The position numbers and the translations under genes were made by a program. 64,000 bases of DNA from NCBI GenBank assembly GCA_022749655.1, contig CP094243.1, forward strand, positions 2,418,001 through 2,482,000, written 5' to 3'. Shown piece after piece: positions 54,306-63,140 of this stretch. The stretch's first letter is position 1; each line of letters starts with the position of its first letter. The stretch is from Xanthomonas phaseoli pv. phaseoli. GTDB lineage: Bacteria > Pseudomonadota > Gammaproteobacteria > Xanthomonadales > Xanthomonadaceae. The notes beneath the pieces are model-generated. The model was not told the DNA's origin and ran no database searches. It worked only from the letters and a program-made list of their open reading frames with translations.

Positions 54306-57300
54306 ATGAATTCGTCCACCTCGCTCCCCTTCAAGCGATCCGCTTTGGCTGAGCAGATGCGCTGCGCCTGCATGGCGTTGGCAGCAACATTGTTAGCAGC
54401 TCCCGCAGCAGCAGTTGACTTGCCGGATGAGCCGCTGCAATCCAGTGGTCGTGTTTCACCCAACATTTTATTCATTCTCGATGATTCTGGCTCGATGAGT
54501 GAGGACTCGATGCCGGACGTCTTGCCGGGGACCACGCCCATCAATATTGCAGAGCAGGCCTATAGTAGGAACACCATTTACTATAATCCTGCGTTTGACT
54601 ACAAGCCATGGTTAAATCCAGATGGTAGTCAAATGACTGGTGGTACCAGTTATTCTAATGTGTATACAGATAACTCATTCTTGACCGGATCGGCAAATCT
54701 GCAGTCTGCCGTACGGACGTTCTATGTGCCCAAAAATCTAGCTGCTTCTTCAGCACAGCTTGCCAATGTTAACAACTATTGGCGCTATCAGATCCACACG
54801 GATGGGCGTATCGTAAGAAGCGAGTATTTGCAGAACGTATCGGGTCAGCAGGGGCTTGCAGGGCGAAATTGTGATTCCAGTGGTTCTGGCTGGCAATGGA
54901 AGAATTGTACGTTTGCTTTGCCGAATCCTCTACGTAGCGATGAAAGTTCAGAGCGGGTCAATTTTGCAATATGGTATTCCTACTATCGCACCAGAATGAA
55001 GGTGGCGAAAGCTAGCGCGGGCCAGGCTTTTTCTGATCTTAATACGTCTGCGCGAGTTGGCTTTCGAACAATTTGGCGTAGAAACAAGACTGGAAATATA
55101 ATTACGCAAGATAATCCGATTCCAATTGCTCGCAACGATGGACTATTTGATGATCCTAATGGTGGGTCGGGTGCGAACAACAACAAGACGCTCTGGTATG
55201 ACCGTCTGTATGGTGCCTCTGGCTCAGGCGCAACGCCCCTTCATGGCGCGTTGACCGATGCCGGGCTGTACTACAGCAGTGCGGCTGCCAATGGGCCGTA
55301 CGGTCCGCAGGCTGGCAGCGCACAGTTTTCTTGTCGGCAAAATTTTACTATTTTAACGACAGACGGGTACTGGAACGGCAAAGATAATTACACGGATGTT
55401 GCCAACGAACAAGATAACGTGGCTGGGCAAACAATCACCAGTCCCACGCGCGATACATACACTTATAGGCCAGAACGTCCATATGCCAGTTCAGATTCGG
55501 ACACGCTAGCTGACGTAGCAATGCGGTTTTGGAAAAATGATCTGCGTACTGATCTTGCAAATAATGTGCCTACTTCCAGTCGTGATCCTGGCTTCTGGCA
55601 GCACATGGTGACGTATGCAATCTCTATTGGTGCATCGGGCACGTTAAATCCGGAGACGGATCTGCCGGCTCTCACCGCGGGAACTCTGAACTGGCCCACT
55701 CCGCGAAATAACACGATCGTTAACGTGGACGATCTTTGGCATGCCTCCGTTAATGGTAGGGGTGATTTTATTGTTGCAAGTAATCCTGATGAGTTCACTC
55801 AAGCGTTGAAGGCGTCGCTGGCATCTATTATTGAACGTGCTGGCGCATTCTCCAATCTATCCGCGAACTCCACACGGGTAGACAGTGCGACGCTCGCTTT
55901 TCAGGCAAGTTTTGTGTCCGGCATTTGGTCCGGGCAGTTGCGCGCATTTCCAGTTACCGCTTCAGGTACTTCGGCGACTCAAGTTGGAGCGCGTCTGCCG
56001 GAATCCCGACGACCGGTCGCAAGATTTTCACTTTCAACGGTGTGGCCGGTGCTACGTTTCCAACCGCAACGCAGTTAGTGCCTCTGGCTCGGAGTGCCGC
56101 TCCTGCCGTGAGTGGCGCCGACAATGCTGCGTACATCGCAGGCTCTCGCACGAGAGAGCTTTCCAATGGCGGAACGTTGCGTAATCGTACGACAGTGCTT
56201 GGAGATATTGTCGGTTCCTCACCTGTTTTTGATGCGCAAACAAACACCGTTTACGTAGGTGCCAATGACGGCATGCTACATGCTTTCGACGCAAGCAACG
56301 GCGCTGAGGATTTTGCTTACGTTCCGGCAGCTCTTAATTTCAACGATTTGAGCACATTGAGCCGGCCTGATTACGAACATCGATATTTCGTGGATGGTCC
56401 GGTTATTCTGTCGCGGCGGGACCAAACGCCGGACGCTAGCATTCTCGTAGGAACACTTGGGAGGGGAGGAAAGGGGCTTTATTCGCTTGATGTTACCAAT
56501 CCGGATAACTTTGTTGCTGCCCGCGTCAAATGGGAAAGGACTGAAACACCGCTTAACAACATGGGCTTGATTCTTGGACAGCCCATTATTGCCAAGCTCA
56601 ACAATGGTGACATGGGTCTTATTGTCCCCAATGGCGTAAATAGTTCGAACAACCGCGCTGCCCTGCTGATTTACCGACTCAGTGATGGAGCTCTTTTAGC
56701 CGAAATGGACACCGGGGTAGGTTCCGCCGCTAGCCCGAACGGGATGTCGGCGCCCACCATCCGTGACGTGGATGGTAACGGGACTGCTGACTTCGTATAC
56801 GCAGGTGACATGTTAGGAAACATGTGGAAATTTGATATTAGTTCCGCTAGCCGGACTGCCTGGAGCAATGCGAGCAATCGTCTCCGTATGTTCACCGCAA
56901 CCAGTCCGACCGGCCAGGTGCAACCGATCACCTCGTCACCTGTGGTCGCTCGTGATCCTTCGACGTTCCAGTTATGGGTCTTTTTGGCACCGGTCGCTTT
57001 ATGGAAACTGGTGATACAGCAGATCGAAGTGTTCAGACCTTTTATGGATTGAAAGATGGCACAGCGACGGTCGCGAAAAATACATTGCAACAGAGAACTA
57101 TCGCGGCAGTTGCCACCGATAGCGATACTGGACGCACGGTACGTGCCTTTGAGCTGCCTTCAGCACTTCCTGCTGGTCGTAATGGTTGGTATATCGATTT
57201 GGTAAATCCGCCCACGCCTCCCGGCACTCCGATCGGCGAGCGTGTCGTCAGCGATCCTCAGGTTGTCAACGACGTCCTGAATTTTTCGAGCATCATCCCC

Positions 57301-57650
57301 AGCAGCGATCCGTGTCTGCCGGGTGGCACTGGCTTTCAGAACGCTTTAAACGCGTTTACGGGCGCGAGCTTGTCCGAGTCGTTCTTCGACATCAATGGGG
57401 ATGGGTCATTTGCAGACGAGACAGTGCCAGTGGGTGGTAGTACTGGTTCGCCTGGGACACCGGCAGCGACTGGGTCGGTTGGCCTCGGGGAATGGGCACC
57501 ACCGGCAACATCTTGACCGGCGGCGGTGGCGGTAGTGGCGGCGGACTCATCTGTACGAATCTGTCCAATGCGACGGTAGAGTGCCAGCGTATTCGTGAGG
57601 CGCGCCGTACATCTCGTGTCTCTTGGCGCGAACTATTGAAGGAGATGTGA
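54306..57650 (+). CDS. pilY1: Pilus tip adhesin PilY1, three frameshifts
   Basis: About 1114 residues reconstructed. After a signal peptide (ALAATLLAAPAAAV) comes a von Willebrand A-like start with the MIDAS-type DDSGSMSED. The C-terminal half is a PilY1 beta-propeller (NTVYVGANDGMLHAFDASNG, GGKGLYSLDVTNPDN). Ca-binding-like DVDGNGTAD and DINGDGSF loops and an RGD triplet (NGRGDFIV) are visible; both occur in characterised PilY1. Frames change at about 55985, about 56985 (T-run in GTCTTTTTGG) and about 57450-57480. The true C-terminus CTNLSNATVECQRIREAR and ending WRELLKEM* is in the last frame, stopping at 57648-57650, two bases before pilE. Confidence 0.88.
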
Positions 57651-57652
57651 GC

Positions 57653-58083
57653 ATGAAAGCAGTTGGTCAACGCCGTATGTCTGCAGGCTTTACCTTGATC
57701 GAGCTGATGATCGTAGTTGCTGTCATTGCGGTCCTAGCTGGTATCGCGATGTACAACTACCAGGCCGCAGTGGTGCGTGCCAAACGCTCAGCGGCGACGA
57801 GTTGTCTACAGAGCGGCGCACAGTATATGGAGCGTTACTACACCACTTACATGTCATACAACAACGCTAGTACTCCGCCAGCGCTGCCGCAGTGTGATTC
57901 AGGGGCGCAAACAGTTATACGGTAGCGCTTGCACCTTCAGCAGATGGAAGGAGCTACACCATCACTGCCACGCCAATTAACCAGCAGGCAAGAGCCGATA
58001 CAAAGTGTGCCGCTCTCTCGATTCTACAATCAGGCGAGCGCCGAGAAAGTGGTACTGCTACGTCTGTCAGCGATTGTTGGTGA
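57653..58083 (+). CDS. pilE: Type IV pilin PilE, frameshifted
   Basis: About 143 residues joined. Prepilin site SAG|FTLIELMIVVAVIAVLAGIA with Glu5, then MYNYQAAVVRAKRSAATSCLQ and QYMERYYTTYMSYN. The frame breaks at about 57910 (GGGGCGCAAACAG). The next frame gives NSYTVALAPSADGRSYTITA and ends in TKCAALSILQSG and SVSDCW*, with the Cys pair expected of a D-loop pilin. Last gene of the minor pilin operon; transposon debris follows immediately. Confidence 0.87.
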
Positions 58084-58129
58084 TTGCGCGCGTTTTCGTC
58101 TCTCGATAGTGCGGGGAGACACGCACGCA

Positions 58130-58590
58130 TGGGAGTGCCACACGTGGCGGCATCTGAAGGACGTGGAAGCCGAGCTACCCCGGAGGAGGCGCATGTATGC
58201 TGAGCTAGCCTTAATCATCACGCGCTCAAGGACCTCCTGTCGCGAAAGATCGAGCCAGACTCGTTGACTGCAATAAGTCTGGCCATGCAAACCGCTTGAC
58301 GGCCTCAGTGACCATCGAGCTGATCGGGTGTTTCACTAGTCCGATCTACACGGCATTACTGCCCGTGCCAGCGTGACGATGAGCCCACTCATAGCTGCAA
58401 TCCGGGCGCACCTGAAGACATTCGGACAGGTTTCGCCCGACTGCTGGAGTGGGCATTGCGGCCGCAGGGTTGGGCAAGGCACTTGCCTGGCGAGTCTACA
58501 CCGCACTGAAACTCGACCTGCAACGTCGCGCCATGTGCCGGCTACCTCGCAATCTTTCCCGCTTGACAAGCACCGCATAAGTAGATGTCT
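58130..58590 (+). mobile_element. Decayed IS3-family transposase remnant
   Basis: Two degenerate pieces. At about 58145-58300 the frames give HLKDVEAELPRRRRMYAELA and, one frame over, HALKDLLSRKIEPDS, matching the C-terminal coiled coil of IS3 OrfA proteins. At about 58470-58580 GLGKALAWRVYTALKLDLQR and CRLPRNLSR resemble the OrfB linker. An inverted repeat GCCAGACT / AGTCTGGC lies at 58254-58283. Nothing here looks translated. Confidence 0.5.
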
Positions 58591-58620
58591 CTGGCATCGT
58601 TTCCTCAGCCATGAGGTTTC

Positions 58621-58668
58621 ATGCGCACATCAGAGACGCAGATCGTCGTGACGCTCAAGCAAGCCGAC
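58621..58668 (+). pseudogene. N-terminal fragment of another IS3-type OrfA, cut by IS copy 2
   Basis: ATG at 58621 opens [16 protein letters not shown], close to the usual IS3 OrfA start (TExQIVxTLKxAxxG). It is interrupted exactly at the left end of IS copy 2 (58669). The rest of that gene is not found to the right of the IS. Confidence 0.45.
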
Positions 58669-58736
58669 GGTAATCCCCCGCCCATTAGCAGACGCCAGAA
58701 GTGGAATTTTCTCGTCCCCTTTCCCGAGGAGGTTCC

Positions 58737-59003
58737 ATGAAGAAGTCCCGCTTTACCGACAGCCAGATCATCGCCGTGCTCAAGCAGGCCCAGGCCGGTG
58801 CGCCCGTGCCGGAGCTGTGCCGCGAGCACGGCATCAGCTCGGCCACGTTCTACAAGTGGCGCAGCAAGTTCGGCGGCATGGACGTGTCCATGGTCGCGCG
58901 CATGAAGGAGCTGGAGGAGGAGAACCGCCGGCTCAAGAAGATGTACGCCGAGGCGCAGCTCAGTACCGACCTGCTGAAGGAAGCGCTCGCAAAAAAATGG
59001 TGA
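58737..59003 (+). CDS. IS3-family transposase OrfA, copy 2
   Basis: 88 residues, identical in sequence to the copy 1 OrfA. In-phase slippery A AAA AAA at 58991-58997 precedes the TGG-TGA end. A -1 slip continues directly into OrfB as ..[15 protein letters not shown]. Confidence 0.9.
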   Translation: MKKSRFTDSQIIAVLKQAQAGAPVPELCREHGISSATFYKWRSKFGGMDVSMVARMKELEEENRRLKKMYAEAQLSTDLLKEALAKKW

Positions 59004-59824
59004 GGCCATCTCAGCGACGCGAGATGGCCCAATCGGCAGTCACGAGCGGGCGTACGAACATCCGCCACGCCTGCCAGGCCTTCGCGGTGAGCCAGACCTG
59101 CTTCCGCTACCAGGCCAAGGCCAGCGAGCAGAACGCCCGGATCGCCGACTGGCTGGTCCGCCTGACGACCGCCCATCGCGACTGGGGCTTTGGCCTGTGC
59201 TACCTGTACCTGCGCAACGTGAAGGGCTTTGGCTGGAATCACAAGCGGGTCTACCGGATCTACCGCGAGCTGGAGTTGAACCTGCGGATCAAGCCGAGGA
59301 AGCGGCTGGTGCGTGAGCGGCCCGAGCCTCTGGCGGTGCCGGAGGCTATCAACCAGGTCTGGTCGATGGACTTCATGCACGACCAGTTGGCCGACGGCCG
59401 CAGCTTCCGGCTGTTCAATGTGCTCGACGACTTCAATCGCGAGGGGCTGGGGATCGAGGTGGATCTGTCGCTGCCGTCAGCCCGTGTGATCCGATCGCTG
59501 GAGCAGATCATCGAGTGGCGCGGCAAGCCCGCCGTGATCCGCTGCGACAACGGCCCTGAATACATCAGTGGCGCGTTGCTGTCCTGGGCGCAGCGGCATG
59601 GTATCCGGGTCGAGCACATCCAGCCGGGCAAGCCACAGCAGAACGCCTACGTTGAACGCTACAACCGCACCATCCGCTACGCCTGGCTCGCCCAAACCCT
59701 GTTCGACACCATCGACCAGGTGCAGGACAAAGCCACCCGCTGGCTATGGACGTACAACCACGAGCGTCCGAATATGGCGCTCGGCGGCATCACGCCTGCC
59801 ATGAAGTTGGCGATGGCCGCTTAG
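58997..59824 (+). CDS. IS3-family transposase OrfB, copy 2
   Basis: 275 residues with the same DDE core as copy 1 (SMDF, CDNGPEY, NAYVER). ATG at 58997 overlaps the slippery run, so both -1 frameshift fusion and independent initiation are possible. Intact. Confidence 0.9.
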   Translation: MVRPSQRREMAQSAVTSGRTNIRHACQAFAVSQTCFRYQAKASEQNARIADWLVRLTTAHRDWGFGLCYLYLRNVKGFGWNHKRVYRIYRELELNLRIKPRKRLVRERPEPLAVPEAINQVWSMDFMHDQLADGRSFRLFNVLDDFNREGLGIEVDLSLPSARVIRSLEQIIEWRGKPAVIRCDNGPEYISGALLSWAQRHGIRVEHIQPGKPQQNAYVERYNRTIRYAWLAQTLFDTIDQVQDKATRWLWTYNHERPNMALGGITPAMKLAMAA

Positions 59825-59861
59825 CTCCACTTCTGGCGACCGCTAAAAGTGGGGGATTACC

Positions 59862-60131
59862 GCGGTAGATCCGGTAGACCCGCTTGTGATTCCAGCCAAA
59901 GCCCTTCACGTTGCGCAGGTACAGGTAGCACAGGCCAAAGCCCCAGTCGCGATGGGCGGTCGTCAGGCGGACCAGCCAGTCGGCGATCCGGGCGTTCTGC
60001 TCGCTGGCCTTGGCCTGGTAGCGGAAGCAGGTCTCGCTCACCGCGAAGGCCTGGCAGGCGTGGCGGATGTTCGTACGCCCGCTCGTGACTGCCGATTGGG
60101 CCATCTCGCGTCGCTGAGATGGCCTCACCAT
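59862..60131 (-). pseudogene. Truncated IS3-family OrfB, copy 3
   Basis: Only the N-terminal ~90 residues (to [15 protein letters not shown]) remain; the DDE core is missing because copy 2 joins here. One substitution relative to the other copies (Glu for Gln in VSETCFRY). Confidence 0.85.
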
Positions 60132-60391
60132 TTTTTTGCGAGCGCTTCCTTCAGCAGGTCGGTACTGAGCTGCGCCTCGGCGTACATCTTCTTGAGCCGG
60201 CGGTTCTCCTCCTCCAGCTCCTTCATGCGCGCGACCATGGACACGTCCATGCCGCCGAACTTGCTGCGCCACTTGTAGAACGTGGCCGAGCTGATGCCGT
60301 GCTCGCGGCACAGCTCCGGCACGGGCGCACCGGCCTGGGCCTGCTTGAGCACGGCGATGATCTGGCTGTCGGTAAAGCGGGACTTCTTCAT
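60125..60391 (-). CDS. IS3-family transposase OrfA, copy 3
   Basis: 88 residues, same protein as copies 1 and 2, intact, with the A7 slippery end. Its OrfB partner is cut after about 90 codons, so the element cannot move on its own but may bind IS ends or regulate the other copies. Confidence 0.85.
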   Translation of the reverse strand: MKKSRFTDSQIIAVLKQAQAGAPVPELCREHGISSATFYKWRSKFGGMDVSMVARMKELEEENRRLKKMYAEAQLSTDLLKEALAKKW

Positions 60392-60513
60392 GGAACCTCC
60401 TCGAGAAAGGATACGAGAAAATTCCACTTCTGGCGTCTGCTAATGGGCGGGGGATTACCGCGGCCCACTCTAGCGCGCCCCAATCTCAATTTTTCAGATG
60501 ACCAACGGAAAGA

Positions 60514-60638
60514 GGTAATTTAGGTAATCACCCCAGAACAGGCGAATATCTCCATATTTATCAATAACTTATTGAATAATATCAAAGGTAATTAAAGGGT
60601 AATTGAGAGGTAATGGGATTACCTTTTGGAAAGGTAAT
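60514..60638. repeat. AT-rich patch with repeated GGTAAT motifs, left part
   Basis: GGTAAT at 60514, 60523, 60587, 60598, 60609 and 60633, and ATTACC at 60618. The copies at 60587, 60598 and 60609 are spaced exactly 11 bases, one helical turn. The surrounding DNA is far AT-richer than the rest of the window and contains no gene. The array resumes after the next IS. Confidence 0.7.
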
Positions 60639-60727
60639 CGACCCCCAAAAAATACCCTTAAATTTCAATCACATAACTTTTCCACGGTGGCTCGATCGAC
60701 GTCCCCCGCCCTGAGTAGCGGCCAGGT

Positions 60728-61588
60728 TTAGAGTCCGGGGTTGATGATAGCGGCGTTGGCCAACTGTTGGGCATACGCGGAGGGCGTCATGCCGCCAATT
60801 GCTTTCTTGGGTCGCTCCTCGTTGTATTCGCGGCGCCAGCGCTCGATCTCGGTGCGTGCATGCAGCAGTGTCGGGAACCAGTGTTCGTTGAGGCATTCGT
60901 CGCGCAGGCGGCCGTTAAACGATTCAACGTAGGCGTTCTGATTCGGCTTGCCGGGTTGGATGAGTCGCAACTGCACGCCACGCGCATGCGCCCAGGCCAC
61001 CATCGCCTTGCCGCAAAACTCCTTGCCGTTGTCCGTGCGGATCACCTGCGGCAAGCCGCGGCGGATGGCGAGCCGATTCAGCACACGCGTCACGCCATGG
61101 CCCGCTATTGCGCGCTCCACCTCGATGGCGACCGCTTCGTGCGTGGCGTCGTCCACGATCACCAGACACTTGATCACCCGACCGTCGGCAGTGCGGTCGA
61201 ACACGAAGTCCATCGACCATACCTGGTTGGCCTGCGATGGCCGCAGCAGCGGCTGACGCTCGCCTACCGGGACTTTCTTGCGCTTGCGGCGGCGGACTTG
61301 CAGCTGCTGCTCGCGGTACAACCGCTCCACACGCTTGTAGTTCACGATGCGGCCTTCCTGTCGCAGTTTGAGATAGATCATGCCCACGCCATAACGGCGA
61401 TGGCGATGCGCCAACGCACCGATGCGCTCGCGCAGCTCAACGTTGCGATCTTCGCGTGGGCAGTAGCGCAGCGCGCTGGCGCTCATGCCGATCGCTGCCA
61501 AGGCGCGGCGCTCGCTGGCACCGCACCCCATCCACTCGCGCACCAGCGCACGACGCGCCGGCGCGCTCACCACTTTTTCGCAGCGCAT
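60728..61588 (-). CDS. IS3-family OrfB of the second element
   Basis: 286 residues with the integrase core: Asp in [10 protein letters not shown], Asp in [10 protein letters not shown] and Glu in [21 protein letters not shown]. The N-terminal [10 protein letters not shown] and [16 protein letters not shown] are typical. Intact downstream of the orfA slippery region. Confidence 0.88.
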   Translation of the reverse strand: MRCEKVVSAPARRALVREWMGCGASERRALAAIGMSASALRYCPREDRNVELRERIGALAHRHRRYGVGMIYLKLRQEGRIVNYKRVERLYREQQLQVRRRKRKKVPVGERQPLLRPSQANQVWSMDFVFDRTADGRVIKCLVIVDDATHEAVAIEVERAIAGHGVTRVLNRLAIRRGLPQVIRTDNGKEFCGKAMVAWAHARGVQLRLIQPGKPNQNAYVESFNGRLRDECLNEHWFPTLLHARTEIERWRREYNEERPKKAIGGMTPSAYAQQLANAAIINPGL

Positions 61589-61835
61589 CCTTGATCAGAT
61601 CGTTCTCAAACAGCTGCTCGGCCAGCAACTTCTTCAGCCGCGCGTTCTCCGTTTCAAGGTCTTTGAGCCGCTTGGCATCGGGCACGCTCATCCCGCCGAA
61701 CTTGCTGCGCCACAGGTAGTAAGAGGCCTCGCTGAAGCCATGGCGCCGGCACAGGTCCTTGATCGCCACGCCCGCTTCGGCTTCGCGCAGGAAGCCAATG
61801 ATCTGTTCTTCGGAAAAGCGCTTCTTCACGTCCAA
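61437..61835 (-). CDS. IS3-family OrfA of the second element, altered slippery run
   Basis: 132 residues as read; normally such OrfA has about 88. The first 86 residues are standard: [36 protein letters not shown], then the leucine zipper. At the end only five A precede the G (CGAAAAAGTGG on the coding strand). With six A the frame would end RKKW-stop at the usual A AAA AAG frameshift site. One base therefore appears missing and the frame runs on into meaningless sequence. Confidence 0.8.
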   Translation of the reverse strand: MDVKKRFSEEQIIGFLREAEAGVAIKDLCRRHGFSEASYYLWRSKFGGMSVPDAKRLKDLETENARLKKLLAEQLFENDLIKDALRKSGERAGASCAGARVDGVRCQRAPRLGSDRHERQRAALLPTRRSQR

Positions 61836-61898
61836 TCTCCTCGGGGTAGGGAATTGGACTCCAAACTGCGGTGCTACTCAAAATCGGGGGACGTCGCG

Positions 61899-61989
61899 AT
61901 TACCCCAAATCACCCCAAAAGGTAATCCCGAATATCCCATTGTAATCAATCGCTTAGACCTGGTTCTAAGCCCCGGATTACCGATTACC
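61899..61989. repeat. GGTAAT/ATTACC motif patch, right part
   Basis: ATTACC at 61899, 61977 and 61984, and GGTAAT at 61921, in AT-richer DNA immediately after the second IS. With the IS removed this joins the patch at 60514-60638 into one ~290-base array of eleven hexamers in both orientations. Confidence 0.65.
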
Positions 61990-61990
61990 C

Positions 61991-62454
61991 GGTTCCGATG
62001 GTCATTTGCCGAAACGCATCAAGAGGCCTAGCCACGGAACGAAGCCACGCCCCGACCGCAGAGCACCCCAGGCGCGCAGGGATCTGGAAGGAAGAAAGGC
62101 CCCCTTGGATCCCACGGATCGGTAGCAGCAGCGCGGCCTAGTCATGCCCTGCGGGGGTGCAGCGAAAGCCATGCGTGAAGACCGCAGGCGTGGCGGGGCG
62201 ACGATTGCGCGCGCCAGGGCCAGCGCTGTCCGTGGGCGTCGGGGTTTTCCTACTGCGTCGGTCGTTGAAGACGGGCAACATAGGAGGCCGCATCCGGTTC
62301 CAACAGGGGCTACGACATGCCCAACATCCGCCGCCGGCCCCGCCTCCATCACGGGCGGTCAAGCGCAGAGGTGGGCATCTGATGGAGAGGCAGCGAAGCG
62401 ACTCACTTGTGGGAACCTGTCCGACGCATGCTGGATTGTTGAGAGAAAGCACCT
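61991..62454. other. Region upstream of the immunity gene without a supported gene
   Basis: 464 bases with open frames of about 100 codons on both strands (for example from 62144 and 62157), all Arg/Pro-rich and without family features. Probably leader or decayed DNA of the toxin locus. I call no gene. Confidence 0.4.
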
Positions 62455-63106
62455 ATGAACGAAGCAAAAGAAGCCCGCGCAACACATGACAACGCACCTC
62501 AGAAAGGCGCGTTCTACATCCTCAGGTCCGATATCGGGGGCGGTCGCGGCCCTGGTTTGAAGCTAGAGAACCCAGATGCGGTGCCATTTTCCATTGCTGA
62601 CAGCCTGCCGGGGAGGACGCGGGACTAGCCGCATTGAAGGAGACCCCGCGCCTGCGCTACGACAGCCGCATTGGTGATATGCCCGATGATCTTGAGAGTG
62701 GTTTGACGGACTACTGGCTGGTCTCCGAGCCGCTGAAGCAGGTCCTTGAAGCTGCTGACCCAGAAGGCTTTGCCTTCGCGCTCTGTGACTTCCGACTGGA
62801 AGACGGTACGCCCGCAGCACCGCACTATCTTTGCGAGGTGGTGCGGATTATCGACGCCATCGACGAGGAAGCATCTACCGTCAAGGTGCTGACCGGATAT
62901 CCAAATGGCAAGTACTACAGCCTTGTGGGGGGGGCAAGTTGGCTTTCAACAAAGATGTGGTCGGGGCAGCGCATGTGTTCCGAACACCTTATACGGCAGA
63001 TGCCTTCTGCGATCGATTCTTGCGCGACACCCTGATTTCCCATGGATTCGGCGAATCACCCAAGAAGCGTGGGGTTCGGCTAATCGACGCTGCAAATTAC
63101 GGATAG
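62455..63106 (+). CDS. DUF1629/Imm11-like immunity protein, two frameshifts
   Basis: About 217 residues reconstructed: KGAFYILRSDIGGGRGPGLK, then LKETPRLRYDSRIGDMPDD, LESGLTDYWLVSEPLKQVLE, APHYLCEVVRIIDAIDEEAS, GKYYSLVGG and DVVGAAHVFRTPYTADAFCD. This layout (double-glycine N-terminus, YWLVSxxLKxVL, HVFR near the end) is the DUF1629 family, found as immunity proteins beside polymorphic toxins. Frames break at about 62610 and in the G-run at 62927-62934; nine G instead of eight would restore GGGKLAFNKD. It lies 34 bases before an AHH-nuclease gene. Whether it protects against that or a lost toxin is unknown. Confidence 0.7.
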
Positions 63107-63140
63107 AGATTTCTCTGCATGGATTTTGGAGTAAAAGCAG

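Larger units (their letters stand above)
58669..59861 (+). mobile_element. IS3-family (IS407-like) insertion sequence, copy 2, complete
   Basis: 1193 bases, nearly identical to copy 1, opposite orientation in the window. Termini GGTAATCCCCC and GGGGGATTACC. The flanks are CGAC on the left and GCGG on the right, so there is no target duplication. The right flank runs directly into the interior of an inverted third copy, showing a rearrangement after insertion. Confidence 0.92.
59862..60459 (-). mobile_element. Truncated inverted copy 3 of the same IS
   Basis: 598 bases covering the orfA-side end, all of orfA and the first part of orfB. It starts abruptly at GCGGTAGATCC, an internal orfB position, right next to copy 2, and ends at the normal terminus GGGGGATTACC (60459). 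It shares the Val variant (WLVRLTT) with copy 2. Confidence 0.9.
60697..61896 (-). mobile_element. Second IS3-family (IS407-like) element, 1200 bp
   Basis: Terminal inverted repeats CGACGTCCCCCG..CTGAGTAG and CTACTCA..CGGGGGACGTCG. Flanked by CGAT on both sides (60693-60696 and 61897-61900), a 4-bp duplication. Different family member from copies 1-3. Rejoining the flanks re-creates one more GATTACC motif of the surrounding array, so it inserted within that array. Confidence 0.9.

Noticed and set aside
58991..58997. The orfA/orfB frame change in the IS copies as another sequencing indel
   Set aside because: It is identical in all three copies and lies on a canonical in-phase slippery heptamer, so it is the normal programmed frameshift.
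60514..61989. The GGTAAT array as a CRISPR array
   Set aside because: The repeats are only six bases, occur in both orientations with irregular spacing, and no cas genes are present.
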